Below are positions 9,290-17,995 of a DNA stretch of 64,000 nt, piece after piece. The stretch is taken from the NCBI RefSeq assembly GCF_003713065.1, contig NZ_CP033433.1, forward strand, positions 1,151,001 through 1,215,000, written 5' to 3'. The position numbers and the translations under genes were made by a program. Each line of letters opens with the position of its first letter. Position 1 is the stretch's first letter. The DNA is from Cohnella candidum (GTDB taxonomy: Bacteria; Bacillota; Bacilli; Paenibacillales; Paenibacillaceae). A model generated the notes under the pieces. That model had not been told where the DNA came from. It made no database searches and saw only the letters and a list, made by a program, of their open reading frames with translations.

Positions 9290-10312
9290 TTGAACGGATT
9301 CGGCAAAAGGGGATCCGGCAAGCGTTCGGAAAACGCGAGGAAGACGGCGGCGAAAGGCAAGCGCTCCAAGACGGAAAGCCCGCAAAAAGGTTCGTCCGGC
9401 GAACCGTCCGTTGCGGACCGATTCCTTCGGATCACGGAAGCGGAAGTGGCCGCCGTCGAATCGCATCCGAAGCAGCCGGGCATGTACCGAATCGCGATCC
9501 GGCTGCTCGGTGAATTGAAACCGGATCATTCGGACGAATTCGAGCCAAACTTCTCTATACCGCCGGCATCGAATACCGAAGATTGGAATGATGAAGTCGA
9601 CGCTTTGATTGCCGGCGCGTCGGCCGCTTCCGCCGCCGATCGTCACGAAACCGTCATCACGGTGCACGAGGATACGCTCGTGAGCATGCGTTTGTTGAAA
9701 GGGCGGCGATTGTCGCCGGAAGAATGGGAAACGCTGCGCAAGGAAGAAGCGCAAGAAGAAGCCTACCGCGCCGCTCTGAACATCCTCGAACGCAAAGCGA
9801 GGACAAGCCGGGAGCTGTCGGACGCGCTCAAACGCAAAGGCTTCGCGGCGGACGTCATCCAAAGCTGCTTGGATCGGTTGCGCTCGCGACGGATGCTCGA
9901 CGATACGGCCTATGCCAAGCGGTACACCGAACAACGGGCAACGGGACAACGCAAAGGCAGGCGGCTGATCCGGCAGGAGCTGCTCCAACGGGGTATTGCC
10001 AAGGAAGACGCCGACCGTGCGCTCGGCGATCTGGACACGGACGTAGAGCTGGAAGCCGCGTACGCGCTAGCCCGCAAAAAATGGCCTCAGCTCAAAGGCG
10101 AGCTTCGGGAACGCAAAATGAAGCTGACCGCTTTCCTGATGAGAAGAGGATATCCGAACGGCGTCGTTCGATCGGCGATGGACCGCGCGATCGCGGACGC
10201 GTCGGACTCCGAAGAGCGCGGATGGGGCATCGGGTACGATGGAGAAGATGGAGATATGGGGAGTCTGGATTGGGAGATGAACGAAGCGGCCGATCCGGAC
10301 GCTCTGGATTAA
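9290..10312 (+). CDS. recX: RecX, regulator of RecA
   Basis: RecX caps and modulates RecA filaments. The conserved three-helix repeats occupy roughly residues 155-310 (AALNILERKARTSRELSDAL, LIRQELLQRGI, KLTAFLMRRGY). This 340-residue form has a long N-terminal extension (basic residues 1-40, then about 100 residues with VITVHEDTLVSMRLLKGR), a layout known in Bacillales RecX. It starts at TTG 9290, 8 bases after AAGGAGG (9275-9281). An overlapping ATG frame at 9283 is short and unlike any family. Confidence 0.88.
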   Translation: MNGFGKRGSGKRSENARKTAAKGKRSKTESPQKGSSGEPSVADRFLRITEAEVAAVESHPKQPGMYRIAIRLLGELKPDHSDEFEPNFSIPPASNTEDWNDEVDALIAGASAASAADRHETVITVHEDTLVSMRLLKGRRLSPEEWETLRKEEAQEEAYRAALNILERKARTSRELSDALKRKGFAADVIQSCLDRLRSRRMLDDTAYAKRYTEQRATGQRKGRRLIRQELLQRGIAKEDADRALGDLDTDVELEAAYALARKKWPQLKGELRERKMKLTAFLMRRGYPNGVVRSAMDRAIADASDSEERGWGIGYDGEDGDMGSLDWEMNEAADPDALD

Positions 10313-10356
10313 GCCGCGGCGGCTTCCGGAAGGCGCCTGCCCGCCGGCGGCATTGC

Positions 10357-10390
10357 TTGACAACTCATTTTCGCTAAAGATAAAATGAGT
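10357..10390 (+). promoter_or_regulatory. Candidate rny promoter with embedded palindrome
   Basis: TTGACA (10357-10362), an 18-bp spacer and TAAAAT (10381-10386) form a good sigma-A promoter about 180 bases upstream of rny. A perfect 9-bp inverted repeat, ACTCATTTT (10363-10371) and AAAATGAGT (10382-10390), overlaps the spacer and -10. There is no T-tract, so it could be an operator rather than a terminator. Confidence 0.45.
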
Positions 10391-10571
10391 CTGTATTCCA
10401 TTTTCCCATTCCGAACCCTTTTTCCTTCCAAAAAATGATTCGGAACGTTTTTTTTCGACCCTATTCTTATGCTTTGCCAACAAGGAAAGTAAACGGTCTG
10501 GAAACCGGCAAACAACAATTTCATAAGTATCCCAAGCGTTTGCCTTGGTGATGCAACGAGGAGGTGAGACC

Positions 10572-12116
10572 ATGCTGGACACCTGGATCTGGGTCTTGAT
10601 CGTTCTCGTTGTTGGCGCGCTTTTCTTTGGGATCGGTTATGTCGTGCGCAAATCCATTGCGGAAGCGAAGATTTCCAGCGCCAATGAAGAAGCCAGCCGA
10701 ATTGTCGAAAGCGCCAAGAAAGACGCGGAAGCGATTCGGAAAGAAACGGTGCTGGAAGCCAAAGACGAGGTGCATAAGCTCCGTAACGAGGCGGAACGCG
10801 ACATTCGCGAACGCCGCAACGAAATTCAACGCCAGGAAAGGCGGCTGTTACAGAAGGAAGAGTCGCTGGATCGCAAGCTGGAAGCGTTGGAACGTAAAGA
10901 GGAGCAAGTTGCCAACAAAGAGAAACGAGTCGAAGAATCCCAGGAACAAGTCGAAATCCTGCACAAACGTCAGGTGGTGGAGCTCGAGCGCATTTCCAAC
11001 CTGTCGACGGAAGAAGCGAAGCAGCTGATTTTGTCGACGGTCGAACAAGAGGTACGCGTCGAGACCGCGCAAATGATCAAGGATATCGAGCAAGAAGCGA
11101 AACACGAAGCGGACAAGAAAGCCCGGGACATCATCTCGCTCGCCATTCAGCGCTGCGCCGCGGATCACGTGGCGGAGACGACGGTTTCCGTCGTAACGCT
11201 GCCGAACGAAGAGATGAAAGGCCGGATCATCGGCCGCGAAGGCCGCAACATCCGTGCGCTTGAAACGTTGACGGGGATCGACCTCATCATCGACGACACG
11301 CCGGAAGCGGTTATCCTGTCGGGTTTCGATCCGATTCGGCGCGAAATTGCGAGAACTTCACTGGAGAAATTGGTCGCGGACGGACGGATTCACCCGGCCC
11401 GCATCGAGGAAATGGTGGAGAAGTCCCGCAAGGAAGTGGACGAACGGATTCGGGAATACGGCGAGCAGGCGACCTTCGAGGTCGGCGTGCACGGTCTTCA
11501 TCCGGATTTGATCAAAATCCTGGGCCGCCTGAAATTCCGGACGAGTTACGGCCAGAACGTGCTGAAGCACTCGATGGAAGTCGCTTACTTAACCGGACTG
11601 ATGGCTGCGGAATTGGGAGAAGACGTTTCGCTTGCCAAACGCGCCGGCTTGCTGCACGATATCGGCAAAGCGCTCGACCACGAAGTGGAAGGTTCGCATG
11701 TCGAGATCGGCGTTGAATTGGCCAAGAAGTACAAAGAGCATCCGGTCGTCATCAACAGCATCCACTCCCACCATGGAGACGTGGAAGCGACTTCGGTCAT
11801 CGCGATGCTCGTCGGCGCCGCCGACGCGCTCAGCGCAGCCCGTCCGGGCGCGCGCCGCGAGACGCTTGAGACGTACATCAAACGGCTCGAGAAGCTTGAG
11901 GACATTTCCGAATCGTTCGAAGGCGTGGAGAAATCCTATGCCATCCAAGCGGGCCGGGAAGTGCGCGTCATGGTTCAACCGGAGAAGATCGACGATACGG
12001 AAGCGTTCCGCCTGGCGCGCGACATCACGAAGAAGATCGAGAGCGAGCTGGATTATCCGGGTCACATCAAGGTCACCGTCATTCGGGAAACCCGCGCCGT
12101 CGAGTACGCGAAATAA
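10572..12116 (+). CDS. rny: Ribonuclease Y
   Basis: This 514-residue membrane-anchored endoribonuclease starts bulk mRNA turnover in Bacillota. It has an N-terminal membrane anchor (residues 4-25), a long charged coiled coil (about 30-200), a KH domain ([16 protein letters not shown]), and an HD domain ([17 protein letters not shown]) that holds the metal-dependent active site. ATG 10572 follows GAGGAGGTGAGACC. The gene order rny-ymdB-spoVS is as in B. subtilis. Confidence 0.96.
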   Translation: MLDTWIWVLIVLVVGALFFGIGYVVRKSIAEAKISSANEEASRIVESAKKDAEAIRKETVLEAKDEVHKLRNEAERDIRERRNEIQRQERRLLQKEESLDRKLEALERKEEQVANKEKRVEESQEQVEILHKRQVVELERISNLSTEEAKQLILSTVEQEVRVETAQMIKDIEQEAKHEADKKARDIISLAIQRCAADHVAETTVSVVTLPNEEMKGRIIGREGRNIRALETLTGIDLIIDDTPEAVILSGFDPIRREIARTSLEKLVADGRIHPARIEEMVEKSRKEVDERIREYGEQATFEVGVHGLHPDLIKILGRLKFRTSYGQNVLKHSMEVAYLTGLMAAELGEDVSLAKRAGLLHDIGKALDHEVEGSHVEIGVELAKKYKEHPVVINSIHSHHGDVEATSVIAMLVGAADALSAARPGARRETLETYIKRLEKLEDISESFEGVEKSYAIQAGREVRVMVQPEKIDDTEAFRLARDITKKIESELDYPGHIKVTVIRETRAVEYAK

Positions 12117-12141
12117 AAACAGGTTATACCGGGAATGCTGG

Positions 12142-12178
12142 AAAGTGGCTGCGGCACAAGCAGCCACTTTTCTTTCTT
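12142..12178 (+). terminator. rny terminator
   Basis: The perfect 11-bp stem AAAGTGGCTGC / GCAGCCACTTT with a 7-base loop is followed by TCTTTCTT. Only about 20 bases separate it from ymdB, so partial readthrough is plausible. Confidence 0.8.
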
Positions 12179-12198
12179 AACGGAAGGAGAATGTCGTC

Positions 12199-12993
12199 AT
12201 GCGCGTCGTGTTTATCGGAGACATCGTCGGCAACGTCGGCCGGGATACCGTCAAACGTCTGCTGCCATGGATCGAGGAGAAGTATCATCCTAACATCATC
12301 ATCGCCAACGGGGAAAACGCCGCGGGAGGCCGGGGAATCAACGCCGCCATTACGCGAGACTTATATGATTGGGGCGTCCATGGCATCACCATGGGCAACC
12401 ACACATGGGACAACCGGGAAATTTTCGATTTCATCGACGACGAGTCGCGAATGGTCCGTCCCGCGAATTTGCCGGCCGGATCTCCAGGTAAGGGCTCTAT
12501 GCTCATCAAAGCGAACGGCAAGGAGCTGGGTGTCGTCAACCTGATGGGTCGTACTTTCCTGCCGCCATCCGACGATCCCTTCCGCACGGCGGACGAGCTG
12601 ATCGCCGAGCTGCGGAAGAAAACGAAATGCATTCTCGTGGACTTCCACGCCGAAGCGACGAGCGAGAAAATCGCCATGGGCTGGTACCTGGACGGCAGAG
12701 CGTCTCTCGTCGTCGGAACGCACACCCACGTGCAAACCCACGACAACCGCATTCTCCCTCAAGGTACGGCCTATGTCACGGACGCCGGCATGACCGGCCC
12801 TCGCGACGGCGTGCTGGGGATGGAGAGGGAAGGCGTGCTGCGCAAATTCCTGACAGGTCTTCCTTCCCGGTTCGTGGTGGACGAAGGCAAATGGACGTTA
12901 AACGGCGTTTTCGTCGAAATCGACGAGGCTACCGGCCATGCTCAGAAGGTCCAATTGATCCGCACGGATGAAGATTCTTGGATTGCGACGTAA
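12199..12993 (+). CDS. ymdB: YmdB, metallophosphodiesterase
   Basis: This 264-residue calcineurin-like phosphodiesterase hydrolyses 2',3'-cyclic nucleotides; in B. subtilis it is needed for the switch between motility and biofilm. The metal ligands sit in GDIVGNVGRD, NGENAAGG, GNHTWDN, DFHAEATSEK and GTHTHVQTHD. A GGAAGGAGA ribosome-binding site precedes the ATG. Confidence 0.95.
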   Translation: MRVVFIGDIVGNVGRDTVKRLLPWIEEKYHPNIIIANGENAAGGRGINAAITRDLYDWGVHGITMGNHTWDNREIFDFIDDESRMVRPANLPAGSPGKGSMLIKANGKELGVVNLMGRTFLPPSDDPFRTADELIAELRKKTKCILVDFHAEATSEKIAMGWYLDGRASLVVGTHTHVQTHDNRILPQGTAYVTDAGMTGPRDGVLGMEREGVLRKFLTGLPSRFVVDEGKWTLNGVFVEIDEATGHAQKVQLIRTDEDSWIAT

Positions 12994-13038
12994 TTTTCTA
13001 AAAATTTCTGCAATTTCCGCTTACCGCCCTTTTGGAAA

Positions 13039-13066
13039 GAAGGAATTATTGGTCGGCTCACCGAAT
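13039..13066 (+). promoter_or_regulatory. Candidate sigma-H promoter of spoVS
   Basis: GAAGGAATT (13039-13047) and ACCGAAT (13060-13066), 12 bp apart, fit the sigma-H consensus RnAGGAwww-N11-12-RnnGAAT at every constrained position. They lie about 100 bases before spoVS, a known sigma-H-dependent gene. Confidence 0.7.
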
Positions 13067-13166
13067 AGTATCCGTTAGTGAGCCCAACCTTTGATTCCGA
13101 TGCAGTCGGTCAGACCATGCCGGCATTAGCGGCATGTCGGCCGGTTCCCAAGAGGAGGTACTGGAC

Positions 13167-13427
13167 ATGGACGTTTTGAAAGTTTCCGCAAAATCCAATC
13201 CAAACTCCGTTGCAGGAGCGCTCGCCGGCGTCCTGCGCGAACGCGGAAACGCCGAGCTACAAGCGATCGGGGCGGGTGCTCTGAACCAGGCGATTAAAGC
13301 CGTGGCGATCGCGAGAGGGTTTGTGGCACCAAGCGGGGTCGACTTGATTTGCATCCCGGCTTTTACGGATATCGTCATCGACGGGGAGGATCGGACGGCA
13401 ATCAAGCTGATCGTAGAGCCTCGCTGA
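13167..13427 (+). CDS. spoVS: Stage V sporulation protein S
   Basis: This 86-residue Alba-like nucleic-acid-binding protein is needed for coat assembly and proper progression of sporulation. The family sequence is very conserved (MDVLKVSAKSNPNSVAGALA, GAGALNQAIKAVAIARGF), and the length is exactly that of the family. ATG 13167 follows AGAGGAGGT; an upstream frame start at 13134 is not needed. Confidence 0.96.
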   Translation: MDVLKVSAKSNPNSVAGALAGVLRERGNAELQAIGAGALNQAIKAVAIARGFVAPSGVDLICIPAFTDIVIDGEDRTAIKLIVEPR

Positions 13428-13455
13428 AAGAAGAAAGCGAACCGAATAAACGACG

Positions 13456-13533
13456 ACCTGCCAGCGTTCTGACGAGCCGGCCGCAGCCACGTGCCGCGTT
13501 GCCGTAACCCGAAGACGCCTGACAGGTTTTTTT
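13456..13533 (+). terminator. Terminator after spoVS (long loop)
   Basis: The arms ACCTGcCAG (13456-13464) and CTGaCAGGT (13519-13527) enclose a long GC-rich loop and run into seven T residues. Confidence 0.5.
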
Positions 13534-13580
13534 GTGTGATTCGATAAAATCAGGGAACCCGCGGAAGGAGGAAATGTCGT

Positions 13581-14516
13581 ATGTTTACCGCCGACCTTCA
13601 TTGCGACGTCATCAGTAAAATGCTGCTGCACCCCGGCCTGAGCCTGCTCCAGCCCGACGATCGGCTGGACGTGACCGCAGAGCGGCTCAAACAAGGAAAC
13701 GTGGAGCTGCAGGTGTTCGCGCTGTACCTCCCCGAGGCGCTGCCCAAACAGCCGGAGACGGTGTTCCGGGCCGCGGAGGCGTATTGGAGCGGCGTGCTCG
13801 CGCATCCGGATATTCGGCCCGTGCTGCGAGGTTCCGACGTCGACGTCGTCACTGGTAAGGAGCCGATCGGGGCGTTGCTTTCCCTGGAGGGCGTCGACGG
13901 CCTGCAGGGCCAATTTTGGGCGCTGAGGCTGCTCTATCGCCTTGGGTTGCGCTTGCTGGGACCGACATGGAACCACGCGAATTGGGCCTGCGACGGCGCG
14001 ACGGAGCCGCGCGGAGGCGGTTTGACCCGGGCCGGCAAACAACTGGTTGCCGAGTGCGAAGGGTTGGGTATCCTGTTGGATGTGTCCCATTTGTCGGATC
14101 GGGGCTTTTGGGACTTGGCCAACATGGCACGGCGGCCGTTTTTCGCTTCGCATTCGAACGTTCGGGCGCTCGTGCCGCAATCGCGGAATTTAACGGACGA
14201 CCAGATCCGCGCGATCGCCGCGGTGGACGGGGTGATCGGCGTCACGTTCGTTCCCTGGTTTTTGACCGGTCAGGAGCCCGCGAGAATCGAAGACGTCCTC
14301 CGCCATGTGGAGTACGTGTGCTCGATCGCGGGGCCGAGGCACGTCGCGTTCGGCTCCGATTTCGACGGGATCGAACGGCACGCTCGAGGCTTGGCCCAAC
14401 CCGGCCAATACCCGGTCCTGGCCGAAGCGCTGCTGAAGCGATTCCCTGAAGATCAGGTGAGAGGATTCATGGGCGGAAACGCCAAACGATTCTTCTCAAA
14501 AAATCTCCCAAACTGA
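13581..14516 (+). CDS. Membrane-dipeptidase-type (M19) peptidase
   Basis: This 311-residue enzyme of the M19 renal dipeptidase family is a binuclear-zinc amidohydrolase-fold enzyme that cleaves dipeptides, often with D-residues. It shows DLHCD at residues 4-8, the bridging Glu in LLSLEGVDGL, the HSNVRALVPQSRNL region and FGSDFDG near the end. There is no signal peptide, so it is cytoplasmic. AAGGAGGAA precedes the ATG. It sits alone between spoVS and the oxidoreductase. Confidence 0.88.
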   Translation: MFTADLHCDVISKMLLHPGLSLLQPDDRLDVTAERLKQGNVELQVFALYLPEALPKQPETVFRAAEAYWSGVLAHPDIRPVLRGSDVDVVTGKEPIGALLSLEGVDGLQGQFWALRLLYRLGLRLLGPTWNHANWACDGATEPRGGGLTRAGKQLVAECEGLGILLDVSHLSDRGFWDLANMARRPFFASHSNVRALVPQSRNLTDDQIRAIAAVDGVIGVTFVPWFLTGQEPARIEDVLRHVEYVCSIAGPRHVAFGSDFDGIERHARGLAQPGQYPVLAEALLKRFPEDQVRGFMGGNAKRFFSKNLPN

Positions 14517-14593
14517 ATTGTCGGCCTCACATCCATCTCTTTCCGATATCGTTTCCATCGAAAAGAACTATCTTTTAATCCCGACGATTTGTC

Positions 14594-14622
14594 TTGCATT
14601 TTGTTAGACCGAAACATAAAAT
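14594..14622 (+). promoter_or_regulatory. Candidate sigma-A promoter of korAB
   Basis: TTGCAT (14594-14599), a 17-bp spacer and TAAAAT (14617-14622) lie in an AT-rich intergenic stretch upstream of the oxidoreductase operon. Confidence 0.5.
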
Positions 14623-14699
14623 TTATATGGTTAATGTTAAAAATTTATCATCATACATCGCACTACCGTCACGGAAAAGATTAAGAGGAGATGGACACT

Positions 14700-16436
14700 G
14701 TGATCAGTCAACTGTCATGGAAAATTGGCGGCCAGCAAGGGGAAGGCGTTGAGAGTACCGACCGTATTTTCTCGACCGCATTGAACCGGCTGGGTTATTA
14801 CCTGTACGGGTACCGTCACTTTTCCTCGCGGATCAAAGGCGGACACACGAATAACAAAATCCGCATCAGCACGAAGCCGATTCGCGCGATCTCGGACGAC
14901 TTGGACATCCTGGTGGCATTCGACCAGGAGAGCATCGATTTGAACGCGGGCGAGCTTCGTCCCGGCGGCGTCGTCGTCGCCGACGCGAAATTCTCGCCGA
15001 CGCTTCCCGAAGGCATCCAAGCGCGTCTGTTCGCCGTTCCGATCACGGCAATCGCGGAAGAGCTCGGCACATCCCTGATGAAGAACATGGTCGCATCCGG
15101 CGCGTCCTGGGCGCTGCTCGGCCTGCCGATCGAAGTGTTCAACCAAGCGGTGGAAGAAGAGTTCGGACGTAAAGGACCCGCGATCGTCGAGAAGAACATC
15201 GAAGCGGTGCGCCGCGGATCCGAATTCGTGCTGGAGCAAGCCGGCGGACCGCTCGAAGAGTTCAAGCTCGAGCCTGCCGACGGCGTGCAAAAGCTGTTCA
15301 TGATCGGCAACGAAGCGATGGCCCTGGGCTCGATCGCCGGCGGCTGCCGCCTCATGTCCGCCTATCCGATCACGCCTGCCTCCGAAATCATGGAATATTT
15401 GATCAAGAAGCTGCCGAAATTCGGCGGTACCGTCGTCCAGACGGAAGACGAAATCGCCGCCGTCACGATGGCGATCGGCGCCAACTACGCCGGCGTCCGC
15501 ACGATGACCGCTTCCGCAGGTCCGGGCCTGTCCCTGATGATGGAAGCGATCGGCCTTTCCGGCATGACGGAAACTCCGCTCGTCATCATCGATACCCAGC
15601 GCGGCGGTCCTTCCACGGGCCTTCCGACGAAGCAGGAGCAATCCGACATCAACGCGCTGATCTACGGTACCCACGGCGAGATTCCGAAGCTGGTCGTCGC
15701 TCCGAGCACCATCGAAGAGTGCTTCTACGATGTCATCGAAGCGTTCAACCTGGCTGAACAGTACCAAATCCCGGTCATCGTCGCGACTGACCTGCAGTTG
15801 TCGCTCGGCAAGCAATCCTGCGACGTGCTGGATTTCGATTCCATTCAACTCAACCGCGGCAAACTCATCGAAGGCGAACTGCCGGCTCTGGAAGAGAACC
15901 GCATGTTCAAGCGCTACGAGTTCACCGAAGACGGCGTTTCCCCGCGTGTCGTTCCGGGCATGAAATACGGAATCCACCACGTGACCGGCGTCGAGCACGA
16001 CCAGGAAGGCCGTCCTTCCGAGAACGCTCTGAACCGTCAGAAAATGATGGACAAACGCCTCGGCAAAGTTCAATCGCTCCGCGTGACCAACGCGGTGAAA
16101 GTGATCGCGGAAGATCCGACCGCCGACATCCTGATCGTCGCCATGGGTTCGACCGGCGGCACGATCGAGGAAGCCCGCGATCGTTTGACGCAAGACGGCG
16201 TCAAAACCGCGCACGTGACGGTTCGCCAAATGCATCCGTTCCCGAACGAGCTGCTCGAGCCGCATCTGCAGTCGGCGAAGAAAGTCGTCGTTCTCGAGAA
16301 TAACGCGACCGGACAGCTGGCTAACCTGATCAAGCAAAACCTCGGCTACCACGATAAGATCCAAAACGTCGTGAAATACGACGGCACGCCGTTCCTGCCT
16401 TCGGAAGTCTACAAAGCCTGCAAGGAGCTGAACTAA
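14700..16436 (+). CDS. korA: 2-oxoacid:ferredoxin oxidoreductase, alpha subunit (gamma-alpha fusion)
   Basis: This 578-residue subunit, with korB, converts 2-oxoacids such as 2-oxoglutarate to acyl-CoA and CO2 while reducing ferredoxin. The N-terminal ~190 residues are the gamma domain (KIGGQQGEGVESTDRIFS), followed by the alpha pyrimidine-binding region (AYPITPASEIMEYL, TEDEIAAVTMAIGA, ASAGPGLSLMMEAIGL, DTQRGGPSTGLPT). GTG 14700 was chosen because AGAGGAG abuts the ATG at 14691 with no spacer but is 9 bases from the GTG. Whether the substrate is 2-oxoglutarate or pyruvate cannot be read from sequence. Confidence 0.88.
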   Translation: MISQLSWKIGGQQGEGVESTDRIFSTALNRLGYYLYGYRHFSSRIKGGHTNNKIRISTKPIRAISDDLDILVAFDQESIDLNAGELRPGGVVVADAKFSPTLPEGIQARLFAVPITAIAEELGTSLMKNMVASGASWALLGLPIEVFNQAVEEEFGRKGPAIVEKNIEAVRRGSEFVLEQAGGPLEEFKLEPADGVQKLFMIGNEAMALGSIAGGCRLMSAYPITPASEIMEYLIKKLPKFGGTVVQTEDEIAAVTMAIGANYAGVRTMTASAGPGLSLMMEAIGLSGMTETPLVIIDTQRGGPSTGLPTKQEQSDINALIYGTHGEIPKLVVAPSTIEECFYDVIEAFNLAEQYQIPVIVATDLQLSLGKQSCDVLDFDSIQLNRGKLIEGELPALEENRMFKRYEFTEDGVSPRVVPGMKYGIHHVTGVEHDQEGRPSENALNRQKMMDKRLGKVQSLRVTNAVKVIAEDPTADILIVAMGSTGGTIEEARDRLTQDGVKTAHVTVRQMHPFPNELLEPHLQSAKKVVVLENNATGQLANLIKQNLGYHDKIQNVVKYDGTPFLPSEVYKACKELN

Positions 16437-16437
16437 G

Positions 16438-17304
16438 ATGGCGACATTCAAAGAGTTTCGCAATAACGTCAAGCCGAACTGGTGCCCGGGCTGCGGAGAC
16501 TTCTCCGTTCAGGCGGCGATCCAGCGCGCGGCTGCGAACGTAGGCCTCGAGCCTGAGCAGCTGGCCGTCATTTCCGGTATCGGATGCTCCGGCCGGATCT
16601 CCGGTTACATCAACGCGTACGGCCTGCACGGCATCCATGGCCGCGCTCTTCCGATCGCGCAAGGCGTGAAGCTGGCGAACCGCGAGCTGACCGTCATCGC
16701 TTCCGGCGGCGACGGTGACGGATTCGCGATCGGCATGGGACATACGGTCCATGCGATCCGCCGTAACCTGGACGTGACCTACATCGTCATGGACAACCAA
16801 ATCTACGGCCTGACCAAAGGGCAAACGTCCCCCCGCAGCGCCGAAGGTTTCAAAACGAAATCGACGCCGGAAGGCTCGATCGAGACCACGCTGTCCCCGC
16901 TCGAAATCGCCCTGTCCGCAGGCGCGACGTTCGTGGCGCAATCGTTCTCCAGCGATCTGAAGCAGCTGACGGCCCTGATCGAAGAGGGCATCAAGCACAA
17001 AGGCTTCTCGCTGATCAACGTGTTCAGCCCTTGCGTAACGTTCAACAAAGTCAACACGTACGACTGGTTCAAGGAAAACATCGTCAACCTGGAGCAATTC
17101 CCGGAATACGATCCGTCGAACCGCGTTGCGGCCATGAACAAAATCATGGAGACGCACGGCATGCTGACGGGCCTGATCTATCAGGACAAAGCACGCAAAT
17201 CTTACGAGGATCTGGCCGTCGGCTTCAAAGAGCAAGGCCTGGCCAAGCAGAAGCTGGAGCTGTCCCGCGAAGATTTCGACAAATTGTTGACCGAATTCAA
17301 GTAA
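16438..17304 (+). CDS. korB: 2-oxoacid:ferredoxin oxidoreductase, beta subunit
   Basis: This 288-residue thiamine-diphosphate-binding subunit shows the CPGCGDF motif near the N-terminus, a second GIGCSGR motif, the TPP/Mg signature GGDGDGFAIGMGH, and DNQIYGLTKGQTSP. There is no separate 4Fe-4S ferredoxin-like delta domain, as in the two-subunit enzymes of aerobes. It begins one base after the korA stop and is therefore coupled. Confidence 0.9.
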   Translation: MATFKEFRNNVKPNWCPGCGDFSVQAAIQRAAANVGLEPEQLAVISGIGCSGRISGYINAYGLHGIHGRALPIAQGVKLANRELTVIASGGDGDGFAIGMGHTVHAIRRNLDVTYIVMDNQIYGLTKGQTSPRSAEGFKTKSTPEGSIETTLSPLEIALSAGATFVAQSFSSDLKQLTALIEEGIKHKGFSLINVFSPCVTFNKVNTYDWFKENIVNLEQFPEYDPSNRVAAMNKIMETHGMLTGLIYQDKARKSYEDLAVGFKEQGLAKQKLELSREDFDKLLTEFK

Positions 17305-17327
17305 TCGCCTGAAAATATCGGAATTGC

Positions 17328-17360
17328 GAAGCGCGCGGGTTTGGACCCGCGCGCTTCTTG
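17328..17360 (+). terminator. Terminator after korB
   Basis: The 13-bp perfect stem GAAGCGCGCGGGT / ACCCGCGCGCTTC with a TTGG loop has a very short T stretch. Confidence 0.75.
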
Positions 17361-17393
17361 CGTTACAATGGAAGAAAAAAGGCGGTGGAGCCC

Positions 17394-17972
17394 ATGCAGG
17401 AACCGAAAAAAGTGCCGATTGGCGTCTCGGCTCGCCACATCCACTTGACGCAGGAGCATGTCGAAATCTTGTTTGGCCCGGGCGCCAAATTGACCGAGTT
17501 CAAGCCGCTCTCCCAGCCCAAGCAATACGCCGCGAACGAGATGGTAGCGGTATACGGCCCCAAAGGCTCGTTTCCGAAAGTCCGCATCCTCGGTCCGGCC
17601 CGAAACTTGACCCAGTTGGAAATTTCCCGTACCGACGCCTTCGTTCTCGGGATAAAAGCGCCGGTCCGCGAATCCGGGAATATCGCCGATACGCCCGGCG
17701 TTCGTATCGTGGGTCCGGCCGGCGAAGTGACGGTGAACGAAGGCGTTATCGTCGCCGCCCGCCATATTCATTTCCATACGTCCGATGCCGAAAGATGGGG
17801 CATTCAGGACAAGCAGATGCTGCGGGTGAGAATCGGAGGCGAACGGGGAGTCGTTTTCGAGAAAGTGCTGGCTCGCGTCTCCGACAACTTCGCGCTCGAC
17901 ATGCACATCGACACCGACGAGGGGAACGCGGCCGGCGTCACGACGGGCGAATTCGGAGAGATTTTGGACTAA
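17394..17972 (+). CDS. PduL-type phosphate acyltransferase (stand-alone)
   Basis: This 192-residue PduL-family enzyme exchanges CoA and phosphate on short acyl groups (acetyl/propionyl-CoA to acyl phosphate). The two PduL zinc motifs are present as VSARHIHLTQEHVE and AARHIHFHTSD, with ILGPARNLTQLEISRTD between. ATG 17394 follows GGCGGTGG. It lacks the N-terminal extension of the microcompartment copy at 35517, so it is probably a housekeeping cytosolic phosphotransacetylase working with the oxidoreductase next door (inference). Confidence 0.85.
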   Translation: MQEPKKVPIGVSARHIHLTQEHVEILFGPGAKLTEFKPLSQPKQYAANEMVAVYGPKGSFPKVRILGPARNLTQLEISRTDAFVLGIKAPVRESGNIADTPGVRIVGPAGEVTVNEGVIVAARHIHFHTSDAERWGIQDKQMLRVRIGGERGVVFEKVLARVSDNFALDMHIDTDEGNAAGVTTGEFGEILD

Positions 17973-17995
17973 TCCGTTAAGGGAGGAGCCGATCT

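Noticed and set aside
9283..9513. Short ORF starting at ATG 9283 next to the recX ribosome-binding site
   Set aside because: The ATG is only one base from AAGGAGG and the product is unlike any family; recX from TTG 9290 explains the site better.
8168..9988. Very long minus-strand open frames opposite recA/recX and other GC-rich genes
   Set aside because: They are antisense shadows of high-GC coding DNA, with Arg/His/Phe-rich low-complexity translations and no ribosome-binding sites or family patterns.
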